NCBI RefSeq assembly: GCF_001440035.1
Contig: NZ_LJYG01000108.1
Location: 544,522 to 587,582, forward strand
Length of the DNA stretch: 43,061 nucleotides
Direction of reading: 5' to 3'
Source of the DNA: Bradyrhizobium manausense
GTDB lineage: Bacteria; Pseudomonadota; Alphaproteobacteria; Rhizobiales; Xanthobacteraceae
Position 1 is the first letter of the stretch; each line of letters opens with the position of its first letter. Positions 10,665 through 18,904 of this stretch are shown here, piece by piece. The translations under genes were made by a program, and so were the position numbers. Below the pieces are notes generated by a model. That model was not told the origin of the DNA, made no database searches, and worked only from the letters and a program-made list of their open reading frames with translations.

Positions 10665-12002
10665 TTAGTTCGGCACCGTCGTTTTCGGCGCCGGTTTCGC
10701 GGCAGCCGCATTCACCGTGACGCCGTGCAGGAAGTCATAGGCCGCGTGCAGCGCCTTGTCGTCCTTCTCTTCCGGCGGGACATAGGACTGCGAGCCCGTC
10801 TGCTCGGTGCCGTCGGCGGCCTGCAGATGGCCGCGCATCTGCGATTCGGCGATGGTGTCGACGCGGCCCTTCAGCTCGGCCGGGACGTCCTGGAGGATCT
10901 CGATATCGGGCGCGATGCCCTGAGCCTGGATCGAGCGGCCCGACGGCGTGTAGTAGCGCGCCGTGGTCAATGCCAGCGCGCCATTGCCGGTGCCGAGCGG
11001 AATGATGGTCTGCACCGAGCCCTTGCCGAACGAGCGCGTGCCGATGATCGTAGCACGCTTGTGATCATGCAGCGCGCCCGCCACGATTTCCGACGCCGAA
11101 GCCGAGCCGCCATTGACCAGAATCACGAGCGGCTTGCCCTTGGTGAGGTCGCCGCCATGCGCAGTGAAGCGCTGGGTTTCTTCCGGATTGCGTCCGCGGG
11201 TCGAGACGACCTCGCCGCGCTGCAGGAACGCGCTCGATACCGACACGGCCTGGTCGAGCAGGCCGCCCGGGTTGTTGCGCAGATCCATCACATAGCCAAC
11301 GAGCTTGTCTTGCGGGACGTCCTTGGAGATCGAGGCGATCGCCTTCTTCAGGCCGTCGGTGGTCTGCTCGTTGAACGAGGTGACGCGGATGTAGCCGATG
11401 TCCCCGTTCTCCACGTGGAAGCGGACCGGGCGGACATGGATGATCTCGCGTGTGATCGCGACATCGAGCGGAGCATCGGCGCCCTTGCGCACGATGGTCA
11501 GCTTGGTCTTGGTGTCGACCGGCCCCTTCATCTTGTTGACGGCCTGCTCGAGCGTCATGCCCTGCACGTTTTCGCCGTCGATCTTGCTGATGAGGTCGCC
11601 GGACATGATGCCGGCCTTGGACGCCGGCGTGTCGTCGATCGGGGAAACGACCTTGACCAGGCCCTCTTCCATCGTGACCTCGATGCCGAGGCCGCCGAAC
11701 TCGCCGGAGGTGGTCTCCTGCATCTCGGTCCAGGCCTTGTCGTTCATGTAGCGGGAATGCGGATCGAGCGAGGTCACCATGCCCGTGATGGCGCCTTCGA
11801 TCAGCTTGGCATTGTCGGGTTTCTCGACGTAGCTCGCCTTCACCCGCTCGAAAACTTCCCCGAACAGGTTGAGCTGGGAATATGCATCATCCGCGCCTGC
11901 CGCCGCCCGAGCCGCCCATAGTCCGCCCTGCGGACCTGATACGAGGAGGGTCAGGCACGCTCCGGTGAGCGCGCCCAGGGGGAAGAGCAGGGTTTTCCGC
12001 AT
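10665..12002 (-). CDS. ctpA: S41-family C-terminal processing protease
   Basis: This is an exported serine protease that trims protein C-termini in the periplasm. The 445-aa product starts with a signal peptide or anchor (residues 1-34, TLLFPLGALTGACLTLLVSG). An N-terminal helical region precedes a PDZ domain (about 100-175, GGLGIEV to LTIVRKG), then the S41 fold. The catalytic Ser lies in the GGSASASE block (299-305) and Lys327 in RSFGKGSVQ. The start is the ATG at 12002, giving a proper signal peptide; the longer frame to 12083 does not. Transcription is isolated: both flanking genes face the other way, and a terminator follows. Confidence 0.94.
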   Translation of the reverse strand: MRKTLLFPLGALTGACLTLLVSGPQGGLWAARAAAGADDAYSQLNLFGEVFERVKASYVEKPDNAKLIEGAITGMVTSLDPHSRYMNDKAWTEMQETTSGEFGGLGIEVTMEEGLVKVVSPIDDTPASKAGIMSGDLISKIDGENVQGMTLEQAVNKMKGPVDTKTKLTIVRKGADAPLDVAITREIIHVRPVRFHVENGDIGYIRVTSFNEQTTDGLKKAIASISKDVPQDKLVGYVMDLRNNPGGLLDQAVSVSSAFLQRGEVVSTRGRNPEETQRFTAHGGDLTKGKPLVILVNGGSASASEIVAGALHDHKRATIIGTRSFGKGSVQTIIPLGTGNGALALTTARYYTPSGRSIQAQGIAPDIEILQDVPAELKGRVDTIAESQMRGHLQAADGTEQTGSQSYVPPEEKDDKALHAAYDFLHGVTVNAAAAKPAPKTTVPN

Positions 12003-12310
12003 GGAATGGGTGGCCTTTTCGCTGAGCGGTTCTATTGAGGCTGGGCAGCCGCCATGCAAGTGGCGATCCAGCCCGGTTCTCACAATATCATTCTGGTTTC
12101 TTCAAGGCCGGCCTGCCACGCCGGCGGGTACGCGGCAAAAATCCCTTCGCCTAAGCCTAAACATTTGGCAACGTTCGCAAGCCGGCCCCGTTTCCAGCGG
12201 GAATCAGTCGACCGGACGGCGCCTCGCAGCTATGCGATTTTAGGATGGTTTTGGAGCGCCGGACGGGATAGGCGATGGCACAATTGCTTCAAATTCTCGG
12301 GAGGATAACA

Positions 12311-13438
12311 ATGAACGAAGCACTCCGGCCGGAACGGAACGTCGAACTCGGCGCCAGCAACGAGCCGTTCCAGAACCTGCACGAATTCATCCGGAAGGCG
12401 CGTTCCAATCTCAACCAGAACGCCTGGGACTACATCGTCGGCGCGGCCGAGACAGAGACCACGATGCGCCGCAACCGCATGGCGCTGGACGAGATCGCGT
12501 TCCGCCCCCGCGTGCTGCGCGACGTGCGCAAGGTCAGCGGCTCGGTCGAGCAGTTCGGCCGCAAGATGCGACTGCCTGTGGTGCTCGCCCCCGTCGGCGC
12601 GCTGGAGATCTTCGATCCCCTTGGCGCAGCCAGCGTCGCGCGCGCCGCCGGTACTTTCGGCGCATCCCACATGCTCAGCTCCGTGTCCGAGCCCGGTCTG
12701 GAAAAGACCGCCGAGGCCGCGCCCGATGCGCTGCGCCTGTACCAGCTCTACGTCCGCGGCGATGACGCGTTCGTCGCGGACGTCGTCAGCCGGGCGCAGA
12801 AGGCCAATTATGCCGCCTTCTGCCTGACCGTCGACACCGCCCATTACAGCCGTCGCGAACGCGACATCGCCAAGCGCTATGTTCGCGAGAGCCGTCTGCG
12901 CGCCACCGGCGGCGACTACCAGAAGGGGCTGGAGTGGCGGACCGTGAAGATGATCAAGGACAAATTCAAGATCCCCCTGATCCTCAAGGGCATCGCCACC
13001 GCCGAGGATGCCCTGATCGCGCTCGATCACGGCGTCGAATGGATCTACGTCTCCAACCATGGCGGCCGCCAGCTCGATCACGGCCGCGGCGCCATGCATG
13101 TGCTGCCCGAGATCGTCGACGCCGTGAAAGGCCGCGCCAAGATCATGGTCGATGGCGGCTTCTGCCGCGGCACTGACATCGTCAAGGCGATCGCGGCGGG
13201 CGCCGACCTCGTCGGCATCGGCCGGCTGCAATGCTGGGCGCTGGCCGCAGCCGGCGAGACCGGCGTAACGCGGATGCTGGAACTGCTGGAGGACGAGGTG
13301 CTGCGCTGCCTCGGCCTGCTCGGTGCCACCTCCTTCGCCGAGGTGGACAAGTCCTGCCTGCACCCGGCCACCGCAACCAATGCGCCGAGCGTGTTCAGCG
13401 CGTTCCCGCTATTCGACCACGAGCCCTACCGATACTGA
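12311..13438 (+). CDS. FMN-dependent alpha-hydroxy-acid dehydrogenase (lactate dehydrogenase/glycolate oxidase family)
   Basis: The family oxidises an L-2-hydroxy acid to the 2-keto acid through FMN. The 375-aa product begins at an ATG with a strong GGGAGG site. Family blocks: NAWDYIVGAAETETTMRRNR, LPVVLAPVGALEIFDPLG, LYQLYV, the FMN/substrate segment CLTVDTAHYSRRERD, PLILKGIAT with the catalytic-site Lys, and SNHGGRQLDHG with the proton-abstracting His. Then come MVDGGFCRGTDIVKAIAAGA and VGIGR for phosphate binding. The substrate cannot be fixed from sequence: lactate, glycolate or mandelate are all possible, so lldD is not assigned. The next gene begins 14 bp downstream, so the two are probably co-transcribed. 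Confidence 0.92.
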   Translation: MNEALRPERNVELGASNEPFQNLHEFIRKARSNLNQNAWDYIVGAAETETTMRRNRMALDEIAFRPRVLRDVRKVSGSVEQFGRKMRLPVVLAPVGALEIFDPLGAASVARAAGTFGASHMLSSVSEPGLEKTAEAAPDALRLYQLYVRGDDAFVADVVSRAQKANYAAFCLTVDTAHYSRRERDIAKRYVRESRLRATGGDYQKGLEWRTVKMIKDKFKIPLILKGIATAEDALIALDHGVEWIYVSNHGGRQLDHGRGAMHVLPEIVDAVKGRAKIMVDGGFCRGTDIVKAIAAGADLVGIGRLQCWALAAAGETGVTRMLELLEDEVLRCLGLLGATSFAEVDKSCLHPATATNAPSVFSAFPLFDHEPYRY

Positions 13439-13452
13439 CCCGAAAGGATGCA

Positions 13453-14076
13453 ATGACCTCGCTCTCTCCCGGCAGCGCAGATGCGCTTCTGTTCGATCTC
13501 GGGCGCGTCGTGCTCGACATCGATTTCTCCAAGGCGATCGCCTGCTGGGCGGGACATGCCGGCTGCGAGCCCGAAGCCATCGTCGCCCGCTATGTGCGCG
13601 ACGAGGCCTACCGCCTGCACGAGGTCGGCAAGATCAGCGATGAAGACTATTTTTCCTCGCTGCGCTCCTCGCTCGGAATCTCCATTTCGGATGTCCAGTT
13701 CCTCGAGGGATGGAACGCGATTTTCGCGGGCGAGATGCCTGGCATTGCCGAGCTGCTGCCGCGCGCGGCAAGGCAGATGCCGGTCTACGCCTTCTCCAAC
13801 ACCAACCGCCCGCATGTGGACTATTTTTCCAGGGAATATGCCGACGTGCTCGGCCATTTCCGCGAGTTGTACCTGTCCTCCAGCATCGGCCTGCGTAAAC
13901 CGGATGCGGAAGCGTTCGACCACGTCGTGGCCGCGATGGGCGTGCCGGCGAGCCGGATCGTGTTCTTCGATGACCTCGCCGAGAACATCGAAGGCGCGCG
14001 CGCCCGCGGCCTCACCACGGTCCATGTGACCTCGCACCACGACGTCGGCGTCGCGCTGAAGGCGCTGGGGATCTGA
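13453..14076 (+). CDS. HAD-superfamily hydrolase, YihX-like
   Basis: This is a 207-aa HAD phosphatase of subclass IA. Motif I is LLFDLGRVVLDIDFSKA (nucleophile Asp then Leu-Gly), motif II is FSNTNRPH, the motif III Lys is in GLRKPDAEAF, and motif IV is FFDDLAENIEGAR. Spacing and wording are close to E. coli YihX, an alpha-D-glucose-1-phosphate phosphatase (FDLGNVIVDIDF, SNTNR, FFDDNADNIEGA). The second Asp usual in motif I of HAD phosphatases is a Gly, as in YihX. The start follows GAAAGGA, 14 bp after the dehydrogenase. The natural substrate here is unknown. Confidence 0.88.
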   Translation: MTSLSPGSADALLFDLGRVVLDIDFSKAIACWAGHAGCEPEAIVARYVRDEAYRLHEVGKISDEDYFSSLRSSLGISISDVQFLEGWNAIFAGEMPGIAELLPRAARQMPVYAFSNTNRPHVDYFSREYADVLGHFRELYLSSSIGLRKPDAEAFDHVVAAMGVPASRIVFFDDLAENIEGARARGLTTVHVTSHHDVGVALKALGI

Positions 14077-14216
14077 TCGGGGGGCAATTCCGGAACAATT
14101 TCGCCCGAAAACGAGGAACCAAAGCTCTCTGTGCATTTTTGTACGGAGTTCCGGGAACGGAATGCCCCCTTCCGGACTCTTGAGTCCGCTGGGATTTCCA
14201 TGGACGGACATATCGC

Positions 14217-14432
14217 GTGTTGGGCAAAGCATACCTCACCAGGCAGGCCTCCCTGCTGGTCAAATTCGCCAAGACCACTTCGGACGCCGAGCTTTCTGCC
14301 AAGCTGATGAGCAAGGCGGCCGATCTGAAATCTCAGGCAGATCCGATGCCCGACCGGGATCAGGGCCCCAAGGCGCCCGACGTCGCTGAAGTGGAAAACG
14401 CGGCAAGCGGAAATCCCATAACGCGGTCGTGA
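14217..14432 (+). CDS. Small conserved hypothetical protein
   Basis: This 71-aa, GTG-started protein begins with GKAYLTRQASLLVKFAKTTSDAELSAKLMSKAADLKSQ, an amphipathic helical stretch, and ends in a Pro/Asp-rich tail. I recognise the same opening in small orphan proteins scattered through Bradyrhizobium chromosomes, but no function is known to me. No membrane segment or metal motif is visible. It lies 140 bp after the HAD gene and is probably a separate unit. Confidence 0.7.
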   Translation: MLGKAYLTRQASLLVKFAKTTSDAELSAKLMSKAADLKSQADPMPDRDQGPKAPDVAEVENAASGNPITRS

Positions 14433-14601
14433 TGCTGGCCACAGTTCTGCCCCGTCGGGCCGGCCTGCGGGATCATGCTGGACATGAGCCCTAGTGCCCG
14501 AAGCGTAAGCTTCGCAGCAGTATAGCCGTTTTTGCGTCGGCCCTCCCGCTCGGCTAGAACCTTGCCCGACTGAGTCCTTGATCTCGTTGCGGGAGTTCGC
14601 C

Positions 14602-15813
14602 GTGGCCCTGATGCCGGTTTCCGATGCGCTTGCCGCCGTGCTCGCCGGTGCGGAGCCTTTGGCTGAGGAAATGATCGCTCTGGATCAGGCCTTCCATCGC
14701 GTGCTCGCGCGGGACGTCGCGGCGCGGCGGACGCAGCCGCCCGAGGCGATGTCAGCGATGGATGGTTATGCCGTTCGCGCGGCTGATGCTGCGAAGGTTG
14801 ATGCGCAGCTCACGGTGGTCGGCGAGGTTGCAGCCGGCCGCCCATTCGCAGGAACCGTCGGTGCCGGCGAAGCTGTCCGGATCTTCACCGGCGGCGTCGT
14901 TCCGGCGGGCGCCGATGCGGTCGTGATCCAGGAGGACACCATCTCGGACGGCAAGCGCATCACGATCAAGGAAGCCGCCGTCACCGGGCGGCACATTCGC
15001 CCCGCCGGGATCGACTTCCGCGAGGGCGACGTGCTCCTGCGCAAGGGCGTACGGCTCACCGATCGGGACCTTGCGCTCGCCGCGGGCATGAACCATCCGC
15101 AGCTGAGCGTTCATCGCCGTCCCAAGGTCGCGATTCTCGCAACCGGCGACGAGCTGGTGATGCCGGGCTCGACACCCGGCCCCGGCCAGATCGTCTATTC
15201 CAATGGCTACGCCCTGCACGCCCTCGCCCGCAGCGAGGGTGCCGACACCATCGATCTCGGCGTCGCCGCCGACACGCTTGCCGCCACCACCTCAGGGATC
15301 CGCCGCGCCCGCGAATCCGGCGCCGACATCCTGATCACGACCGGCGGAGCGTCTGTCGGTGACCACGATCTGGTGCAGCAGGCGCTTCGGCACGAAGGTA
15401 TCTCGATGGCGTTCTGGAAGATCGCGATGCGGCCGGGCAAGCCGATGATGAACGGGCAGCTCGGGCCGATGCGCGTCATCGGCCTGCCCGGCAATCCCGT
15501 GTCATCCTACGTCTGCGGCTTCCTGTTTCTGGTGCCGCTGATTCGCGCGCTGTCGGGCCGTTCAATGATTCATCATCGCCGCGAACGCGCCGTGCTCGGT
15601 CGCGACCTCGGGGCCAATGACCAGCGCGAGGATTATCTGCGTGCGCGTCTGGAGACGCGGGACGACGGCACGCTCGTCGCTCTTCCCGTCAACCACCAGG
15701 ATTCCTCACTGTTGGCGAATCTCGCTGCCGCACAGGCACTTCTCGTGCGCGCGCCGTTCGCACCGAAGGCCGCTTCCGGGACGCCTTGCGAGGTCTTGCG
15801 ACTGCCGGAGTGA
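14602..15813 (+). CDS. moeA: Molybdopterin molybdenumtransferase MoeA
   Basis: MoeA inserts molybdate into adenylylated molybdopterin. The 403-aa product has ALDQAFHRVLARDVAAR, MSAMDGYAVRAAD, the domain II segment VRIFTGGVVPAGADAVVIQED, and the MoCF core VAILATGDELVMPG. It also has TTGGASVGDHDLVQQAL and MRPGKPMMNGQLG with VIGLPGNPVSSYVCG. The GTG at 14602 is preferred because GGGAG lies eight bases upstream; a longer TTG frame starts at 14578. Family length is about 400. The lexA promoter begins about 60 bp downstream. Confidence 0.95.
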   Translation: MALMPVSDALAAVLAGAEPLAEEMIALDQAFHRVLARDVAARRTQPPEAMSAMDGYAVRAADAAKVDAQLTVVGEVAAGRPFAGTVGAGEAVRIFTGGVVPAGADAVVIQEDTISDGKRITIKEAAVTGRHIRPAGIDFREGDVLLRKGVRLTDRDLALAAGMNHPQLSVHRRPKVAILATGDELVMPGSTPGPGQIVYSNGYALHALARSEGADTIDLGVAADTLAATTSGIRRARESGADILITTGGASVGDHDLVQQALRHEGISMAFWKIAMRPGKPMMNGQLGPMRVIGLPGNPVSSYVCGFLFLVPLIRALSGRSMIHHRRERAVLGRDLGANDQREDYLRARLETRDDGTLVALPVNHQDSSLLANLAAAQALLVRAPFAPKAASGTPCEVLRLPE

Positions 15814-15873
15814 GCGCGCCGACGCAACCGTTCCGCGAACTTTGTCGCGTTCACGGTAAATTAAGCAGTTGCG

Positions 15874-15914
15874 GAACATGTATCGAACATATAGTGTCCG
15901 TTCATGATTTGTTT
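15874..15914 (+). promoter_or_regulatory. SOS (LexA) boxes upstream of lexA
   Basis: GAAC-N7-GAAC at 15874-15888 matches the alphaproteobacterial LexA box exactly. A second, weaker box GTTC-N7-GTTT lies at 15900-15914. They sit about 75-115 bp before the lexA start, as expected for autorepression relieved by DNA damage. Confidence 0.8.
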
Positions 15915-15988
15915 CGAGCATGCAGCGGCTTACTGCTGAATTCAGCGTCTGTGAATCGAGCGACATCGTCAGGGGGATTTTGGTCGAG

Positions 15989-16690
15989 ATGTTAACGCGC
16001 AAACAATACGAGCTCCTGCGGTTCATCAGCGAGCGATTGAAGGAAAGCGGCGTGCCGCCCTCCTTCGACGAGATGAAGGATGCGCTCGACCTGCGCTCCA
16101 AGTCGGGCATCCATCGCCTGATCACCGCGCTTGAGGAGCGCGGCTTCATCCGCCGCCTGCCCAACCGGGCCCGTGCCATCGAAGTGATCAAGCTGCCTGA
16201 ACTCCAGGCGGCTGCCGGCAGCCGTCGCGGCTTCACGCCGAGCGTCATCGAGGGCAATCTCGGCAAGGTGCGCACGATGTCGAGCCCGCCCGTCGATGAG
16301 GGCGAACGCCCTGTCGCAGTTCCCGTGATGGGCCGGATCGCGGCCGGTACGCCGATCGAGGCCTTGCAGACGCGCAGCCACACCATCAGCGTCCCGCCCG
16401 ACATGCTCGGCGCGGGCGAGCACTACGCGCTCGAAGTTCGCGGTGATTCCATGGTCGATGCCGGCATTCTCGATGGCGACATGGCGCTGATCCAGCGCAA
16501 CGAGAGCTGCGACACCGGCGATATCGTGGTGGCCCTGATCGACGACGAGGAAGCCACGCTCAAGCGTTTCCGCCGCCGCGGCGCCTCGATCGCGCTCGAG
16601 CCGGCAAACGCCGCCTACGAGGTCCGGATCCTGCCGCCCAACCGGGTCAAGATCCAGGGCAAGCTGATCGGGCTGTACCGCAAATACTGA
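15989..16690 (+). CDS. lexA: LexA repressor
   Basis: This represses the SOS regulon and is inactivated by RecA-stimulated self-cleavage. The 233-aa product has the N-terminal wHTH (MLTRKQYELLRFISERL, residues 1-65). A linker follows, longer than in E. coli as is usual in alphaproteobacteria. The C-terminal peptidase has cleavage bond Ala119-Gly120 in GRIAAGTP, Ser154 in GDSMVDAG and Lys192 in ATLKRF. The ATG at 15989 follows AGGGGG at a suitable distance; the frame extends to 15920 but the family starts at MLTRKQ. Two LexA-type boxes lie upstream. Confidence 0.97.
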   Translation: MLTRKQYELLRFISERLKESGVPPSFDEMKDALDLRSKSGIHRLITALEERGFIRRLPNRARAIEVIKLPELQAAAGSRRGFTPSVIEGNLGKVRTMSSPPVDEGERPVAVPVMGRIAAGTPIEALQTRSHTISVPPDMLGAGEHYALEVRGDSMVDAGILDGDMALIQRNESCDTGDIVVALIDDEEATLKRFRRRGASIALEPANAAYEVRILPPNRVKIQGKLIGLYRKY

Positions 16691-16875
16691 ACGCGGCGCA
16701 CGTCGCCACCTGGCAAGCACGCCCTCAAGATTGGAGCGGACGATTGTCCGCTCCGGCTGGATGGTTTTTCTGGCTTTGCACAGATTATCCGGCCACCTCT
16801 CCCGCGCTACATCCCCGGCACGCCATGACGAAGCACGCATCGCTTCGCAGGCCTTGCGAGACCGAGGAGACCGCC

Positions 16876-17079
16876 ATGCGCAAGATCATTCTGAGCACCG
16901 TCGCGATCGCGCTGATCGCAATATCAGCGTCGCAAACCTTCGCTGCGCAGCCGCAGCATCACGTTCGCAGGGCGCCACAGGCAATGAGCGAACAATTCCG
17001 CAATGCCCGCAACGCCGTCGAGCAACGGGCGCAGCCGGCCTGGCCTTATTCGGGTTGGTCGGCACCGGCTGGGCGCTAA
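16876..17079 (+). CDS. Small secreted hypothetical protein
   Basis: This 67-aa protein has a clear signal peptide (MRKIILSTVAIALIAISASQTFA, cleavage likely after residue 23). The mature part is about 44 residues, rich in Gln, Arg, Ala and Pro (QPQHHVRRAPQAMSEQFRNARNAVEQR). GAGGAG lies seven bases before the ATG. The frame extends to 16744 without a better start. I know of no function; it is likely periplasmic. It lies 186 bp after lexA with no SOS box visible. Confidence 0.65.
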   Translation: MRKIILSTVAIALIAISASQTFAAQPQHHVRRAPQAMSEQFRNARNAVEQRAQPAWPYSGWSAPAGR

Positions 17080-17223
17080 CGAAGAAGCTCTCGGAATGCA
17101 CGGAAGCAGTCTTTGTTCCTCGGACATCTGAAAAAGAAATTGTGATGGCAGCCTGCAGACTCAAGCCGCAGATTTGCCCCCAACATGGCATATGATCACA
17201 GGCTTCCACTCTGATAGAGGCCT

Positions 17224-17270
17224 GCGCCTCAGAAGAGGCGCGGGTGCTCTATCGCTGATGAGGAGCACCC
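17224..17270 (+). promoter_or_regulatory. Tandem 5'-UTR hairpins that bury a Shine-Dalgarno site
   Basis: Two perfect stems abut each other. Hairpin 1 (17224-17241) is GCGCCTC-AGAA-GAGGCGC. Hairpin 2 (17242-17270) is GGGTGCTC, a 13-base loop, then GAGCACCC. The only good ribosome-binding site for the gene at 17272 (AGGAG, 17261-17265) overlaps the 3' arm of hairpin 2, and the ATG follows one base after the stem. This is the geometry of an RNA thermometer or other translational switch. The wording does not match the ROSE consensus closely, so the ligand or trigger is unknown. Confidence 0.5.
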
Positions 17271-17271
17271 G

Positions 17272-17706
17272 ATGTGTGACTATAGCTTGCATGCCGTCGC
17301 GACGCGTCCCGCAGAAGTCGGCGAGACGATCGTCACGACAACCTTCCGCGGCACCTCGACGCGCGGCTTCGCCTCCGAAGCCGACATGTCGGTCGCGGTC
17401 TGCCTGCTGCCGGGAACGGAGCTCGCCTTCGCCGACAACGTCCGCTACGACAACAGGTGGATCTGGACGCGCACCATCAATTCGCGCGTCGGCAAGTTCG
17501 GCAAGGTCGATCCGCACATTCCCGATCGTCATCACGACGCGATCGAATTCCCCGATGGCAAATACGTGCTGGTGACCCAGCTCGTCGAAGGCCAGCGCGC
17601 AACCGTGCTGCAACTGCCGGTGACCCAGCCGCTCGGCGAACGCGAGCACAAGCCGCAAGTTGTCGCCGACAGACAGCCGATACCTCCCGGCCTGCCGATC
17701 GGTTGA
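17272..17706 (+). CDS. Conserved hypothetical protein
   Basis: This 144-aa, mainly beta-predicted protein opens MCDYSLHAVATRPAEVGETIVTT and contains TRGFASEADMSVAVCLLPGTELAF and IEFPDGKYVLVTQLVEGQRATVLQLP. I recognise this opening from uncharacterised proteins of Bradyrhizobium and relatives. There is no signal peptide or TM segment. Cys2 and Cys44 are the only obvious reactive residues. Translation may be gated by the hairpins just upstream. It converges with comEC across a repeat that can act as a terminator. Confidence 0.8.
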   Translation: MCDYSLHAVATRPAEVGETIVTTTFRGTSTRGFASEADMSVAVCLLPGTELAFADNVRYDNRWIWTRTINSRVGKFGKVDPHIPDRHHDAIEFPDGKYVLVTQLVEGQRATVLQLPVTQPLGEREHKPQVVADRQPIPPGLPIG

Positions 17707-17721
17707 ACCGGCCTAATTTGG

Positions 17722-17794
17722 GCATGATCTCCGCGCAAACGCGTTTTCGCGTTTGTCGCGCCGGAGAACCGCTCCGCGCTTTTCCCGATCATGC
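17722..17794. repeat. REP-like palindromic repeat between convergent genes
   Basis: The unit is bounded by GCATGATC (17722) and GATCATGC (to 17794). It contains a perfect 8-bp hairpin with a TTTT loop (CAAACGCG/CGCGTTTG, 17736-17755). I know units with this wording (ATGATC ... CCGCT..GCGCTTTTCC..ATCATGC) as dispersed extragenic repeats of Bradyrhizobium and Rhodopseudomonas. It lies between the stop codons of two convergent genes and can serve as a two-way terminator. Confidence 0.65.
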
Positions 17795-17795
17795 C

Positions 17796-18857
17796 TCAAT
17801 CCTCGGCCTGAAGATCGGCCTCGGACGGTGTTGCGTCCTTGGCGCGCGGAGCTGCGGGCCGCGGCATGAGGGTCCCTTCGAAATCTCCATCGCCGGCCGC
17901 CGCCGGCGACCAGGGGCGGTTTGCGCCTCTCGCCCTCGCCGCCGCAATGGCAAAGCCATCGCCGCGACGTGTCAGCGCCAGCGCGCCCTGGCTCGCCAGA
18001 CGCGGCCGATCGATCACCATCCCGGTGCAATCCGGCGGCGCAGGCTTTGCCGTCACCACCAGGACCGCGCGACTGCAATCATCAGCCAGCGCGTCGATGC
18101 GGAGCGCCAGCGCGACCATGCGGCCGTCGGCAAGCGGCGTCACGCAGCCGGCATCGTCGCACGACACGCCGTCGCCGACCGAGGTGCTCGCCGCATCGCG
18201 CGGATCAGCGTCCGCTGCAAGCCACTCCTTCAGCAGGAAATTGTCCTTCTTCGCCCTGATCAGGTGCAGCTGCCCGTCCCTGGCGCGCACCGCGACGTTC
18301 TGACCGTCACCGGCAATCAGAATATCGGGTTGCCTGATAGAAAGACCCCAGACGGTCGCCGCCACCAGCACGAATGCTCCCGACCAGCGCAGCGGCGTGC
18401 GCAAAAGCCCCATCAGGATCAGGCCGAGGCTGGCAGCGATCAGCGGCGCCGTGCCGAAGGCGCCGACGTGGCCGACCGCGCCGGGCAATGCCGCCACCCA
18501 GCGCGTGACCAAGATCATCCAGTCGATGCCGATCCCCATCAGCCACCAGAACACGCCGTCCAGCCCGAACGGAGCCGCGAGCAATCCGAGCAGCCCGGCC
18601 GGCATCACCAGCGCCGAGACCACCGGCATCGCGCCGAGATTGGCGAGCACGCCATAAGGCGTCACACGGTGGAAATGGAAGGCGGCGTAAGGCGTGGTCG
18701 CAAGTCCCGCGATCATCGAGGCCATGAACAACATCGCGATCTCGCGGCCTCCCCACAGCGCGATGCGCGCGGTCGCCGAATGATCGGGCGAGGCCAGCAG
18801 GCTCGGCATGCCGATCTGCACCATCGCGACGAGCCCGAGCGTTGCCGCGAACGACAT
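17796..18857 (-). pseudogene. comEC: comEC, 3' fragment (353 codons) separated by the mobile element
   Basis: This is the C-terminal part of the ComEC/Rec2 DNA-uptake channel. It begins at the codon after the insertion core with MSFAATLGLVAMVQIG, which in intact ComEC follows HPSFQ. It holds the remaining membrane helices of the Competence domain and the C-terminal part (ILIAGDGQNVAVRARDGQLHLIRAKK), a metallo-beta-lactamase-like region without its usual metal-ligand motif. The native Met happens to be the first codon, so weak translation from readthrough of the reverse-strand integrase gene is possible, but no ribosome-binding site is visible. The 5' part lies at 34864-36099. Joined, the frame is 765 codons, a normal length. 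Confidence 0.9.
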
Positions 18858-18863
18858 TTGAAA
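18857..18863. other. Left attachment core (attL, 7 bp)
   Basis: TTTGAAA is the only sequence shared by both element-host junctions. It covers the Phe-Gln codons of comEC plus one base. On the element side it is followed by TGTGGAATG. Confidence 0.7.
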
Positions 18864-18904
18864 TGTGGAATGTGGAGTCCGGATTCGCTTGTTAGATCAA
18901 ATGC

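Noticed and set aside
12230..13363. 377-aa reverse ORF opposite the hydroxy-acid dehydrogenase
   Set aside because: Shadow frame; the forward frame has catalytic and FMN motifs.
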